Notes under the pieces: model-generated
The model's input: the letters and a program-made list of their open reading frames with translations, nothing else
Database searches by the model: none
Told to the model about the DNA's origin: nothing
Made by a program: the position numbers and the translations under genes
From: Pullilachnospira sp963929535
GTDB taxonomy: Bacteria; Bacillota; Clostridia; Lachnospirales; Lachnospiraceae
Direction of reading: 5' to 3'
Assembly (NCBI GenBank): GCA_963929535.1
Contig: CAWVIZ010000010.1
Coordinates: 434,001-498,000, forward strand
Length of the DNA: 64,000 nt
Shown here: positions 8,497 through 18,500 of the stretch, one piece after another
Layout: each line of letters starts with the position of its first letter
Numbering within the stretch: position 1 is the stretch's first letter

Positions 8497-9870
8497 TCAG
8501 GAAATCCCCCGAACCTGCTGTTCCCGCCGCTTCAGATGTCTGCCGGCCACCAGCAGGAATACCGTTGTGGAAAGGATCGAGGCTGTAATATCGGCAAGCG
8601 GCTCCGCGTAGAAGGCTGTCCTGGCCTGGAAGAGCATGGGAAGCAAAAGCACCAGCCCGGTAAAAAGACATTTTCGGAACAGAGACAGAGTCAGAGCTGT
8701 CTTGGGCCGCTCCATGGCGGTGAGGCCATCCACCAGTACATACTGAAAGCTGAGAGGAATGATCATCATGGTAAAGACCCGGATTCCCCAGATGGAAAAC
8801 CGGATGTATTCCGGTTCTGATGTAAAAAACAGTACAAAGAACCGGGGAAGCAGGCGGGAGACAAAGAACATGATGGTGGTGAAGACCAGCATCATGGACA
8901 GAATCCACCGCTCGGAGGACTTGACCCGGGCAGTCTGACCGGCTCCGTAGTTAAAGCTGATCAGGGCCTGGGTCCCGCCGCTGATTCCCAGCATGGGTGA
9001 TGTGATCAGCTGCATATAGCTCTGGACGATGGTAGCGCAGGTGATCAGCATATCTCCCTGAGATGGCCCTCCGAAGGTCTGCAGGGAAGTATTCATCACG
9101 ATCTGGATCACGCTGTCGGTGGCCAGGATCAGGAAAGGGGAGATCCCCAGAAAGAGGATACGTCCCATCAGTTTTTTGTCATATCCTCCAAAACTGATCC
9201 TCACAGGAGGCCGTCTGCCAAACAGAAAGAACAGAGCGAATCCGCAGGAGAGCATCTGGGAGATGACGGTGGCTACGGCAGCGCCTGCCACACCCATATC
9301 CAGAAGGAAAATGAATATGGGATCCAGAATGATGTTGGCAGCGGCCCCGATCAGTACAGTGACCATACCGGTCAGGGGGAATCCCTGGCAGTTGATAAAG
9401 TAATTCAGACCAAGAGCCATCAGGGCAAAGAAGGTCCCGAAGGTATAGATGGTCAGATATGTGTCCGCATATGGGAAGGTAACGGCGCTGGCTCCGAACC
9501 ACCACAAAAGCTGGTCTTTGATCAAAAGGAATACAACGGTGAGCACTGCGGAAAAGACGCAGAGCATGAAAAAGGAGTTGGCCAGGATCTGCCGGGCCTT
9601 CACCAGATTCTTTTCTCCCAGCCGAATGGACAGCAGAATGGAACCGCCCAGCCCGATCAGTGTTCCGAAAGAGGAGAGAAGCGTTACGATGGGGCCGCAG
9701 ACTCCGGCTCCCGCCAGGGCCAGAGCCCCGTCCCCGGGAATATGGCCGATATACATCCGGTCGATGATGCTGTAAAGTACATTGACAAACTGCGCGATCA
9801 TGGCCGGCCCTGCCAGCTTCAGTACCAGAAACGGAATTTTGTCCCGGCCCAGATCAGCCTGTGTTTTCAT
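8497..9870 (-). CDS. MATE-family multidrug efflux protein
   Basis: A 457-residue polytopic protein of about twelve membrane helices in two repeats. Family marks are the N-terminal PFLVLKLAGPAMIAQFVNVLYSIIDRMYIGH and the FNYGAGQ-type segment in the second half. MATE proteins export cationic drugs, toxins or metabolites using a Na+ or H+ gradient. The ATG at 9870 (minus) is preceded by AAGGGGGG at good spacing, giving the normal family length. It is transcribed away from the PHP gene. This is the first of three MATE genes in the window; they are not close copies of one another. Substrate cannot be inferred. Confidence 0.92.
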   Translation of the reverse strand: MKTQADLGRDKIPFLVLKLAGPAMIAQFVNVLYSIIDRMYIGHIPGDGALALAGAGVCGPIVTLLSSFGTLIGLGGSILLSIRLGEKNLVKARQILANSFFMLCVFSAVLTVVFLLIKDQLLWWFGASAVTFPYADTYLTIYTFGTFFALMALGLNYFINCQGFPLTGMVTVLIGAAANIILDPIFIFLLDMGVAGAAVATVISQMLSCGFALFFLFGRRPPVRISFGGYDKKLMGRILFLGISPFLILATDSVIQIVMNTSLQTFGGPSQGDMLITCATIVQSYMQLITSPMLGISGGTQALISFNYGAGQTARVKSSERWILSMMLVFTTIMFFVSRLLPRFFVLFFTSEPEYIRFSIWGIRVFTMMIIPLSFQYVLVDGLTAMERPKTALTLSLFRKCLFTGLVLLLPMLFQARTAFYAEPLADITASILSTTVFLLVAGRHLKRREQQVRGIS

Positions 9871-10128
9871 TTGTAGAGTCCCCCCCTTAATGTAATTCTT
9901 ATGTGGAAATACCGCACCGCTAAATATAGCAGATTTCACTTTGATATTCAAGGAAATCCGGTGGAAATCCCCAGGGGGAGATGATATAATGTCGGTAGAC
10001 TTGATATCCGCATCGGTGTCTTTGCTGTGACCGTGCAGCCGGAAGGCCGACGGCTGTTTTTGGTCTGTAAAAGACAGAGTCGGACGCATGCGGGATGGTC
10101 TGCGATAAATAACAGGGGGAAATGGACC

Positions 10129-11112
10129 ATGGAAGAGAACTGTATCAAACGAAAGAGAATAGAGCTGCTGCCCCAGGGGACATACTATAAAGCGAATCTG
10201 CACTGCCACACCGTTGTGTCGGATGGAAAAAAGACGGCCGCCCAGATCAAGGAAATGTATCAGAAGCACGGGTATTCCATTGTGGCATTTACGGATCACT
10301 GCGTCTATGAGAGCCATGAGGAGCTGAATGATAAGGATTTTCTGGCGCTGGGAGCTTATGAGATCAATATCAATGAGGCAGGGGAGGATTTCTCCGGGAT
10401 CAGGGTATATCATCTGAACCTTTACGATATGGATCCGGAGATCAACAGCCAGGAAAAGAAAAAGAGTATCTGTCCGGAGATGGCATATGAGGATATCGGT
10501 GCCATCAATGACTATCTGGGACGGATGGAGGAGATGGGCTTCTGGATCTGCTACAACCATCCCTACTGGTCTTTGCAGACAGAGCGGGATTTTCTGCCTC
10601 TGGAGCATGTGTCCGCTATGGAGATCTACAATTACGGCTGTGAGCTGGACGGGCTGTACGGCTACAATCCCAGGCTGTATGATGCGGCTCTGCGCGGCGG
10701 AAAACGGTGGTACTGTCTGGCTACGGATGACAATCACAACGCCTATCCGGAAGGACACGGACTGTGCGATTCCTTCGGCGGCTTTACCATGATCTGTCCT
10801 GAGGAATTTTCCTATGCGGGAGTGATGGAGGCGCTGAGGAACGGGTGGTTTTACGCTTCCATGGGCCCGGAATTCAAGGCAGTGTATGTGGAGGACGGAA
10901 AGCTCCATGTGCAGACCAGCCCGGTGGAGAAGATTTTCGTGACCATGCAGGGAAGGAACTGTTACCGGAAAGCGGCGCCCCAGGGAGAGACGATCTCGGA
11001 GGCAGTGTTTGAACTGACGGGAGAGGAGGCGTATATCCGGGTGGAGATCCTGGATGGAAACGGACGCTATGCCGATACCAACGCTTATTTTGCGGAGGAT
11101 TTGAAAAAATAG
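10129..11112 (+). CDS. PHP-domain metal-dependent phosphoesterase
   Basis: A 327-residue protein whose first part is a PHP domain. It shows the metal-binding pattern LHCHTVVSDG near residues 24-33, FTDHCVY in the next strand, CYNHPYW further on and the late TDDNHN motif. The PHP fold hydrolyses phosphoesters with two or three metals; the substrate is unknown. About 90 C-terminal residues form a separate beta-rich region. The start follows AACAGGGGGAAA. A TATAAT box lies at 9985-9990. The next gene begins about 16 bases later, so PHP, sirtuin and queA are probably co-transcribed. Confidence 0.85.
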   Translation: MEENCIKRKRIELLPQGTYYKANLHCHTVVSDGKKTAAQIKEMYQKHGYSIVAFTDHCVYESHEELNDKDFLALGAYEININEAGEDFSGIRVYHLNLYDMDPEINSQEKKKSICPEMAYEDIGAINDYLGRMEEMGFWICYNHPYWSLQTERDFLPLEHVSAMEIYNYGCELDGLYGYNPRLYDAALRGGKRWYCLATDDNHNAYPEGHGLCDSFGGFTMICPEEFSYAGVMEALRNGWFYASMGPEFKAVYVEDGKLHVQTSPVEKIFVTMQGRNCYRKAAPQGETISEAVFELTGEEAYIRVEILDGNGRYADTNAYFAEDLKK

Positions 11113-11128
11113 GATGGAGGTGCTGGGT

Positions 11129-11908
11129 ATGTTGGAAAAAAAGCTGGAATTGCTGAAGAAGATGGTGGAGGAGAGCGGCTATACGGTGGCTCTCTGCGGT
11201 TCGGGAATGATGGAAGAGGGCGGATTCAAGAGCTTGAAAAATCAGGAACGGGCGTATTCCATTGAGGAGAGGTACGGAAAATCTCCGGAGGAAATTTTTA
11301 CGAGCGCTTATTACAGTACCCGTCCGGAGGATTTCTTTCGGTTTTACAAATCGGAAATCCTGGGAAACATTCCCCGTCAGACAGAATCGGGAGCGGCTAT
11401 GGCAGCCATGGAACGGGCCGGAAAGCTGCAGTGCGTGATCACCGCCAATGCCTACGCCCTTTCTCCCAGAGCGGGAATCCAGAATGTGGTAGAGCTGCAC
11501 GGAAACATCTATGAAAACAAATGCTCCAGATGCGGGCAGTCCTATCCCATGGAATATGTACGGGACGCCGCCGGAGTTCCGCTGTGCGGGAACTGTTCCG
11601 GGGTGATACGGCCTCAGATCAACCTGTTCGGCGAGATGATGGACGCCAGACTGATCGAAAGGACTTCAGAGGAGATTGAAAAGGCGGAGTTGCTGTTGAT
11701 CCTGGGAACTACCCTCCGGTCAGAGGTATTCGGAAGCTATATCCGCTATTTCGGCGGGAAAAATATGGTGGTGATCCATGAAAGAGAGGATCACGAAGAT
11801 TACAAAGCGGATCTGGTGATCCTGGAGCAGCCCAGAAAGGTGTTGCCGCTTTTGGGATATATACAGAGGAGTAACGATTATTATGAAAACATCAGATTTT
11901 TATTATGA
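11129..11908 (+). CDS. Divergent Sir2-family (sirtuin) protein
   Basis: A 259-residue sirtuin-like protein. It keeps the catalytic-type His124 in ELHG, the zinc ribbon CSRC...CGNC (Cys pairs about 20 residues apart), the RPQINLFGE block and the late GTTLRSEVF segment. Other conserved motifs are altered. The usual GAGxS is GSGMM (24-28), and the NAD-contacting QNxD is A106-N107-A108-Y109 in ITANAYALSPRAG. It may therefore deacylate poorly, use another chemistry, or bind NAD or ADP-ribose only. The start at 11129 fits GGAGGTG; 11114 is an alternative. It overlaps queA by 26 bases. Family membership is secure, activity is not. Confidence 0.8.
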   Translation: MLEKKLELLKKMVEESGYTVALCGSGMMEEGGFKSLKNQERAYSIEERYGKSPEEIFTSAYYSTRPEDFFRFYKSEILGNIPRQTESGAAMAAMERAGKLQCVITANAYALSPRAGIQNVVELHGNIYENKCSRCGQSYPMEYVRDAAGVPLCGNCSGVIRPQINLFGEMMDARLIERTSEEIEKAELLLILGTTLRSEVFGSYIRYFGGKNMVVIHEREDHEDYKADLVILEQPRKVLPLLGYIQRSNDYYENIRFLL

Positions 11909-12908
11909 ACTTCCCCAGGAACTGATCGCTCAGGATCCGCTTACAGACCGTTCAGCGTCCCGGCTGCTGCATCTGGACAAAGTGACGGGGGAGCTGGAGC
12001 ACACGGACTTTAAGCATATCGTAAACTATTTGCGGCCGGGGGACTGCCTGGTGATCAACGATACCAAGGTGATCCCTGCCAGACTGTACGGACATAAGAA
12101 GGACACGGGAGCGGTCATTGAGATCCTGCTGCTGAAGCGGCGGGAGAACGATATCTGGGAGTGTCTGGTGAAGCCGGGGAAAAAGGCCCGTCCGGGGGCG
12201 GAGATCATTTTTGGAGACGGGATCCTGACGGGACAGATCCTGGATATTGTGGATGAGGGAAACCGGCTGATCCAGTTTTCTTACCAGGGGATTTTTGAGG
12301 AGATCCTGGACGCTCTGGGGGAAATGCCGCTGCCTCCGTATATCACGCACAAGCTGAAGGATAAGGACCGGTATCAGACCGTGTACGCAAAGCACGAGGG
12401 CTCGGCAGCGGCGCCCACCGCAGGGCTTCACTTTACCAAAGAGCTGCTGGAGCAGGTGGAAGTCATGGGCGTGAAGATCGCCCATGTGACCCTGCATGTG
12501 GGGCTTGGCACCTTCCGGCCGGTGAAGGTGGAGGATGTGGAGAGCCACCATATGCATTCGGAGTTTTATATGGTAGAGGAAGACCAGGCGGAGCTGATCA
12601 ACAGTACCAGGAGAGCCGGGGGCAGGGTGATCTCTGTGGGGACCACCAGCTGCCGGACCCTGGAGTCCGCGGCAGGAGAGGACGGTGTGCTGCGGGCAGG
12701 AAGCGGATGGACAGATATTTTCATCTATCCGGGTTATCGGTTCCGGATGATCGACGGACTGATCACCAATTTTCATCTGCCGGAGTCCACACTGCTGATG
12801 CTGGTGTCGGCCCTGGCGGGAAAGGAGAAGATCCTTCACGCTTATGAGGTGGCGGTGAAGGAACGGTATCGGTTCTTCAGCTTTGGGGACGCCATGCTGA
12901 TCTTATAA
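11883..12908 (+). CDS. queA: tRNA preQ1-34 S-adenosylmethionine ribosyltransferase-isomerase
   Basis: A full-length 341-residue QueA. It transfers and rearranges the ribosyl part of AdoMet onto preQ1 in tRNA, giving epoxyqueuosine at position 34. Typical segments are the start DFYYELPQELIAQDP, DCLVINDTKVIPARLYG, KHEGSAAAPTAGLHFT, HVTLHVGLGTFRPV and the C-terminal FHLPESTLLMLVSALAG. It overlaps the sirtuin gene, with a GAGGAGT site inside that gene. No other queuosine genes lie nearby. It converges on the FliB-like gene with a 20-base gap; I see no clear terminator between them. Confidence 0.97.
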   Translation: MKTSDFYYELPQELIAQDPLTDRSASRLLHLDKVTGELEHTDFKHIVNYLRPGDCLVINDTKVIPARLYGHKKDTGAVIEILLLKRRENDIWECLVKPGKKARPGAEIIFGDGILTGQILDIVDEGNRLIQFSYQGIFEEILDALGEMPLPPYITHKLKDKDRYQTVYAKHEGSAAAPTAGLHFTKELLEQVEVMGVKIAHVTLHVGLGTFRPVKVEDVESHHMHSEFYMVEEDQAELINSTRRAGGRVISVGTTSCRTLESAAGEDGVLRAGSGWTDIFIYPGYRFRMIDGLITNFHLPESTLLMLVSALAGKEKILHAYEVAVKERYRFFSFGDAMLIL

Positions 12909-12928
12909 AAGTTCAGTACGGTAAAAGC

Positions 12929-14092
12929 TCAGTCCGGCAGCAGGGAAAACAGCTCCTCCAGAGAGAAGAGGTCTTCGTTTCCCAGCAGATGCTCCAGACG
13001 GTATTTGTTGGAGTCGGAATGTTCGATTTCCCGGGAAAATCGCCAGGCAGTTTCCATGACGGTTTCCCGGGAAAAATTTTCGGGCTCTTTCAGATAACGG
13101 GCCCAGGCAAGCTGCCGGATCATCATGACGCAGACGAAGGAGAACCGGGTTTTTCCATCGGCATTCTGGCTGTATACAGCTCCGCCGAAATAAGTAAACA
13201 AAAAGTAAGCCATCAGCTGTTCCGTCATGATATCCGTAAACTGGACGGAGAATTTTTCGGTGAGATCCGGATCGGCGCAAGGAGCATTCCGCAGAGTATC
13301 CTGGCAGTCTTTGAGAAAAGGTTTCCAGTCCATACGAAGAGACTCCAGCTGTTCCAGAATATGGAAAATCTTTTGTAAGGTCTCTGACCTCCCTTCCATG
13401 TTTCCGGCAGATCCTTTGACCGCAGGATGGTTCAGCTTCCTGCAAAACCAGGGCCATACTCTGGCAGAAGCGTAGCGGGACAGAAGCTGATCAGCCTGGA
13501 AAAGGCGGTTCCGGTCAATGCGCTGCTGAAGATCATGGGAAAGGGCCAGGATGACAGCCAGCCTCAGCCGGATGGGCTGGTTCCGGTTTTGAAGAAGCTC
13601 CAGCATCAGGCTGCGGGCATCCATCAGCTTGGTAAACAGAAGAAAATCGAAGTCCGGATAGGCTTCCGTTTCCTTCCGGTCTGGATTTTCTCCGTGAAGA
13701 AAACGCACCGGTTCCTGAAGACCCAGGATGATCCTGGCGGCCTCCGGGCAGGAGAGAGACAGGGAAATTTCCCGGAGCCCCTCAAATTCTTCGATGTGTC
13801 TGGGGTAGGTGCGGCATGTACGGCAGAAGGCCTGTGCTTTGCCGCCTTCCAGATACAGGTCGCAGAGATTTTCCTCATTCAGAAACGCACAGCGTCCGTG
13901 GTATCGGCGGAAGCACTTCTCTTTCCAGTCAATCTCATTGAGCAGTCTTGCCCGGAAGGGTCCTTTCGTTTTTCTGTATTTTCTCAAAGAAGCATCATCA
14001 ATCTGAATCTGCCATCCGGCGCAGCAGGTGTCGGGACAGGCGCCGGCGATGCAGGCAAAGTCTTTGTAATAATGGGGGATCGTATACTGCAT
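12929..14092 (-). CDS. FliB-like lysine-N-methylase
   Basis: A 387-residue protein with the N-terminal signature of the flagellin lysine-N-methylase family: PHYYKDFACIAGACPDTCCAGWQIQID, then C-containing GRCAFLNEENLCDLYLEGG and CRTCRTYPRH. The cysteine-rich N-terminus suggests a metal cluster, as in related YkgJ-type domains. Characterised FliB methylates flagellin lysines in Salmonella. No flagellar genes are present in this window, so the target here may be flagellin elsewhere or another protein. It is monocistronic on the minus strand, convergent with queA and divergent from sbcD. Confidence 0.8.
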   Translation of the reverse strand: MQYTIPHYYKDFACIAGACPDTCCAGWQIQIDDASLRKYRKTKGPFRARLLNEIDWKEKCFRRYHGRCAFLNEENLCDLYLEGGKAQAFCRTCRTYPRHIEEFEGLREISLSLSCPEAARIILGLQEPVRFLHGENPDRKETEAYPDFDFLLFTKLMDARSLMLELLQNRNQPIRLRLAVILALSHDLQQRIDRNRLFQADQLLSRYASARVWPWFCRKLNHPAVKGSAGNMEGRSETLQKIFHILEQLESLRMDWKPFLKDCQDTLRNAPCADPDLTEKFSVQFTDIMTEQLMAYFLFTYFGGAVYSQNADGKTRFSFVCVMMIRQLAWARYLKEPENFSRETVMETAWRFSREIEHSDSNKYRLEHLLGNEDLFSLEELFSLLPD

Positions 14093-14316
14093 GGTGAAAA
14101 GTTCCTTTCTTTTTCTGGATTACATGGTATCTCATTTTCCTGGAGAATACAAGTCTTATGGCGGCAAATGGGAAACTGTGAAAATGTGACTGGAGGGAAC
14201 AGCGGGCTGCCGGAGACAGCTGGGGCAGCCCACCAAACTGCTGCCTTCTTCTGATATTCTGCAGTTTACGGAGCCGGGGGTGAGGAATCAGTGAGATTTC
14301 CCCGTCAAAAAGATCA

Positions 14317-14345
14317 TTGAAAAAGAAATGCAAACCCGATACAAT
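14317..14345 (+). promoter_or_regulatory. Sigma-A-type promoter for sbcDC
   Basis: TTGAAA (14317-14322) and TACAAT (14340-14345) are separated by exactly 17 bases and lie about 40 bases upstream of the sbcD start codon. The rest of the 293-base gap to the FliB-like gene shows nothing else recognisable. Confidence 0.65.
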
Positions 14346-14386
14346 GAGACATACAGAGTATCGTATTTCAGAAAGGACAGGATTTC

Positions 14387-15541
14387 ATGAAATTTTTTCA
14401 TTTATCGGATCTTCATATCGGCCTGAAGCTTTTAAACCGGGATCTGTGGGAGGATCAGGAGTATATTTTCCGGCAGATCACGGATCTGGCAGCCATGCAC
14501 CGCCCGGACGCGGTGGTGATTGCCGGGGATATCTATGACCGGGCGGTGCCCTCCGCGGAGGCGGTGGAATTGTTTGACCGTTTTCTGACCGGTCTTACGC
14601 AGGCTGTGCCGGGGACGGCGGTGATGATTGTCAGCGGCAATCATGACAGCGGTCTCAGGCTCAACTGTTTCCGCAGCGTGCTGGCCCGGCAGCAGGTGCA
14701 CATGATCGGCCTTCCGCCCCAGCGGCCGGAGGAGTTTATCGAGAAGGTGGTGCTTGAGGATGATTGGGGACCGGTGAATTTTTATCTGCTGCCTTTTGTG
14801 AAGCCTTCCATGGTAAAGCAGATTGTGGGAACGGAGGAAAACGGAAACAACCTGTCCTACGACGAGACGCTCAGAAGACTTCTTGGCCGGGAAGCCATCG
14901 ATGAATCCCAGCGGAACGTACTGGTGAGCCATCAGTTTTACCTGCCGCCGCATGTGCAGGCGGATCAGGTGGAGCGGATGGAATCGGAAATCCGCACCGT
15001 GGGAAATATCGACGAGGTTTCGGGGGAAATGCTTCAGATCTTTGATTACGCGGCCCTGGGGCATATTCACAAACCCATGAAGGTGGGAGACGAATTTCAC
15101 CGTTACTGCGGCACGCCCCTGGCCTGCTCGGTCAGCGAGGCGGGCCAGGATAAAGGAATCGTGATGGTGGAGATGGAGGAAAAGGGAAATTTGAAAACTT
15201 CCGTGTTGCCGCTTACGCCTCTAAGGCAGGTCCGCCTGCTTCGGGGGACGCTCTCCCAGGTGCTTGCGCAGGCCTGCGGCGATTATGTGACGGTGGTTCT
15301 CACAGACCGGACGGACCTGGACATTCTGGATATGCAGGATCGGCTGAGAAGCGCGTTTCCCAGACTTCTGGAAATCCGCAGGGAGACGGTGCGGCAGGCG
15401 GATTACCGGGTCCAGGCGGAGCCGGGAAAACAGCTGGATCCCTTTGAGCTGTGCTGCGCATTTCTGGGGGAAACCACCGGCGAAGAGCAGGAGCTTTTGC
15501 GGGATGTGATCAATACGGTGCAGGAGGTGCGTGCGAAATGA
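14387..15541 (+). CDS. sbcD: Exonuclease SbcCD subunit D
   Basis: A 384-residue Mre11-type nuclease. Calcineurin-like metal motifs are in order: HLSDLHIG (residues 4-11), AGDIYDRA, SGNHDSG, SHQF and the GHIH segment near residue 225. With SbcC it cleaves hairpins and protein-blocked DNA ends, which limits palindromes. The start is well placed behind GAAAGGACAG. The stop overlaps the sbcC start (ATGA), so the two are coupled. A palindrome-cleaving nuclease is notable given the large inverted-repeat elements elsewhere in this window. Confidence 0.96.
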   Translation: MKFFHLSDLHIGLKLLNRDLWEDQEYIFRQITDLAAMHRPDAVVIAGDIYDRAVPSAEAVELFDRFLTGLTQAVPGTAVMIVSGNHDSGLRLNCFRSVLARQQVHMIGLPPQRPEEFIEKVVLEDDWGPVNFYLLPFVKPSMVKQIVGTEENGNNLSYDETLRRLLGREAIDESQRNVLVSHQFYLPPHVQADQVERMESEIRTVGNIDEVSGEMLQIFDYAALGHIHKPMKVGDEFHRYCGTPLACSVSEAGQDKGIVMVEMEEKGNLKTSVLPLTPLRQVRLLRGTLSQVLAQACGDYVTVVLTDRTDLDILDMQDRLRSAFPRLLEIRRETVRQADYRVQAEPGKQLDPFELCCAFLGETTGEEQELLRDVINTVQEVRAK

Positions 15542-18500
15542 GACCATGGAAGCTGACCATGCAGGCCTTTGGATCCTACGGAAACCGGACGGTCATCGAC
15601 TTTGGACGGGCCGGCCAGAATCTGTTTCTGATCACCGGGGATACGGGGGCGGGAAAGACCACCATTTTTGACGCCATCGTCTTTGCCCTCTACGGGGAGG
15701 CCAGTTCCGGCGCCAACAAAAAGGACGGGATGGAGCTGCAGAGCCAGTATGTGGCGCCCTCCGTGCAGCCTTTTGTGGAGCTGACCTTCACAGAAGGAAC
15801 GGGAGATCAGCAGAAGGAATATACGGTACGGCGGGTGCCAAGACATCTGCGCCCCCTGAAGCGGGGGCAGGGGGTGAAGGAGGAGAGTGAATCGGTCTCT
15901 CTACTGATGCCGGAGGGCACGGAATATCCCCAGAAGGAGACGGACGCAAAGCTGGAGGAGATCGTGGGACTCACCAAAAACCAGTTCATGCAGGTGGCCA
16001 TGATCGCCCAGGGAGAATTTATGGAGCTTCTGCGGGCCCGCTCCGATGACAAAAAAGTGATTTTCCGGAAGCTGTTTCACACGGAGATGTATCAGAAAAT
16101 TGTGGAGGAGCTGGCATCCCGCAGAAAGGAAAAACAGCAGGAGATGGGCCAGATCCGCACCGTCTGCCAGACGGAGATTTCTCATCTGGAAATCCCCAAG
16201 TCCTGGGAGCCTGGTGAGGAGCTGGAAGCCTTAAAACAGCGGATTCTCACATCGGACCGTTTTCCGGCTGCCGATATGGAGGCCGCCATGGAAGGACTGG
16301 AGCGCCTGGGGGAATATCTGACGGCGCAGGAGCAGGAGGCTTCCCGCAAGTTTGAAGAGGCCAACCACAGCTACCTTCTGGCCAGGGACGCCCTGGGCAG
16401 CGCCGAAAAATTACTGGTTCGTTTTCAGGAGCTGGACCAGGCGGAAAAAGAGCTGCAGGAATGTGAGGCGCAGAAGGAAGAAATGCTGGGTGCCTCCCGG
16501 CTTGCCGCCAGAATCCGGGATGCCTGTGAAATCCGGGCCCTCTGGCAGAACCGGGAGGACGCGGCAAAGGCGCTGGAAGAAACGGAACGCAGCCTGAAAG
16601 AACGGAGGGAGGCGTTGCCGCAGCTTGCTGTCCGCCATCAGGAAAACCTTTCGGCCGCAAAGGAAGAGGAAGCGCGTGCCACCCACACCCTGGAAGATTG
16701 CGCCAGGACCCTCCGCCGGGTGGAGGAAGCCATGAAAACATTCGGTGAGATCCGGAAGGCCCGGGAGACAATGGCGCAACAGGAAGATGTCTGGAAACAG
16801 GCGGTCCAAAAGGCGGAGCAGGCCCGGAAGAAGAATCAGGAATTCCTCCGGCAGGAGGTGCAGTGGCGGCAGCAGGAGGCAGCGCTTTCACAGGTGGAGG
16901 CGGCTTTTGAGCGGTGGCAGGCCATGGCACAGCGGCAAAAGGAAATGGCCCGGGAGCTGGAAAATCTCCGCGCCATGCAGCGGGAGTTGAAGGAGCAGCG
17001 TGGGAAGGCGGAGCAGGCCCGGAAGGCATTTTCCACTGCCAGCGATGCCTATGAGAAGAAGAATCAGGAATACGAGAGCCAGAGGCGGATTTTCCTGAAT
17101 CTGCAGGCGGGATTTCTGGCAAAGGAACAGCTGCGCCCGGGACAGCCCTGTCCCGTCTGCGGTTCCCTGGAGCATCCCGCTCCCTGCCGGATTCAGGAAG
17201 AGCATGAGGGGCTGTCCCGGGAATCCCTGGAGGCGCTGCATGGGGAGTGCGACAGGCTGAGAGCTGCCCAGGAGGAGGCCGCCGCCCGGGCCCAGACGGC
17301 CGATTCACTGGCCAGGGAAAAACAGAGCAGCGGGCGGACGGCCCTGGAGAATCTGAAAGGGAAAATGGCGGATACCATCCCGGATCTGCCGCTTCTTCCG
17401 GAACAGGTGACCCTGGGATATCTGGGGCAAATCCTGGAGGAATGGAAGCAGCGGCTTGTGGAAGAGGGAACTGTCTGCCGGGAAAATGCCGCCCGCCTGA
17501 AGGAAATCCAGAAAAATCTCAAAGGAATCGAGAATACGAAGACGGCTTTGCAGACTGCGGCGGATCAGGCGGCAGAGTCGGAAGCTACGGAACGGGCCAG
17601 ATTCACCAGCGCCCAGGATCTTCTGAAAAAAGCGCTGGATGCTAGGGAATACCCTTCGGAGAAGGATGCAGAAAATGCCCGCGCGGAAGCCATAAACAGA
17701 AAAACGGAGGCGGAAAAGGCCAGAGATGACGCCAGGGCGGCAGAGCAGAGGGCCAGAACAGAGAAGGAACAGACGGAGGCGCTGATCACCCGCTATGAGG
17801 CGGAGCTGCCCGGCCAGAGAGAACGGGCAAGGGAGAGAAATGACGCTTATCAGGCCATCCTTCAGGAGAGGAAGCTGACCGGGGAAGAATGGAAGGCGCT
17901 GACGGCGAAGTATTCCCAGAAGGACGCCGATGAATTTCAGCGGCGCACCGAGGCGTATCACCGGAAAATGGCCGCGGCGCAATCTCTGAAAGTCTCTGCC
18001 GCCGAGGCCACCGCCGGTCAGACGCGCCCGGATTCCGGGAAGCTGAAAGAGGCCATGGATGAGGCGGAGAAGGCTGCGGCTTCCTGCCGGGAGCGGCTGG
18101 AAAGCATTAGGGAGACGGCCCGGATAGATGAGCGGGTTTGGCGGAATCTGAAGCCGAAACTTGACGAGCGGAAGCTTCTGATGGAGGAATACAGCCGTCT
18201 GGACAATCTGTGCAGCCTGCTGGGCGGCAAGGTCACCGGCTCCCGGATGGATATCGAGACGTATGTCCAGCGGTATTATCTGGAACGGATTCTGTATGCG
18301 GCCAACCGCAGGTTTCTGGAAATGTCCGCCGGCCAGTTTGAGCTGCGGATGCGGGATGTGGACTCCGCAGGAACCGGGAAAAACCGGGGGCTGGATCTGA
18401 TGGTGTACTCTGCGGTGACGGGAAAAGAGCGGGAGGTCCGCACTCTGTCCGGCGGCGAGTCCTTTATGGCAGCGCTGTCCCTGGCTTTGGGGATGGCTGA

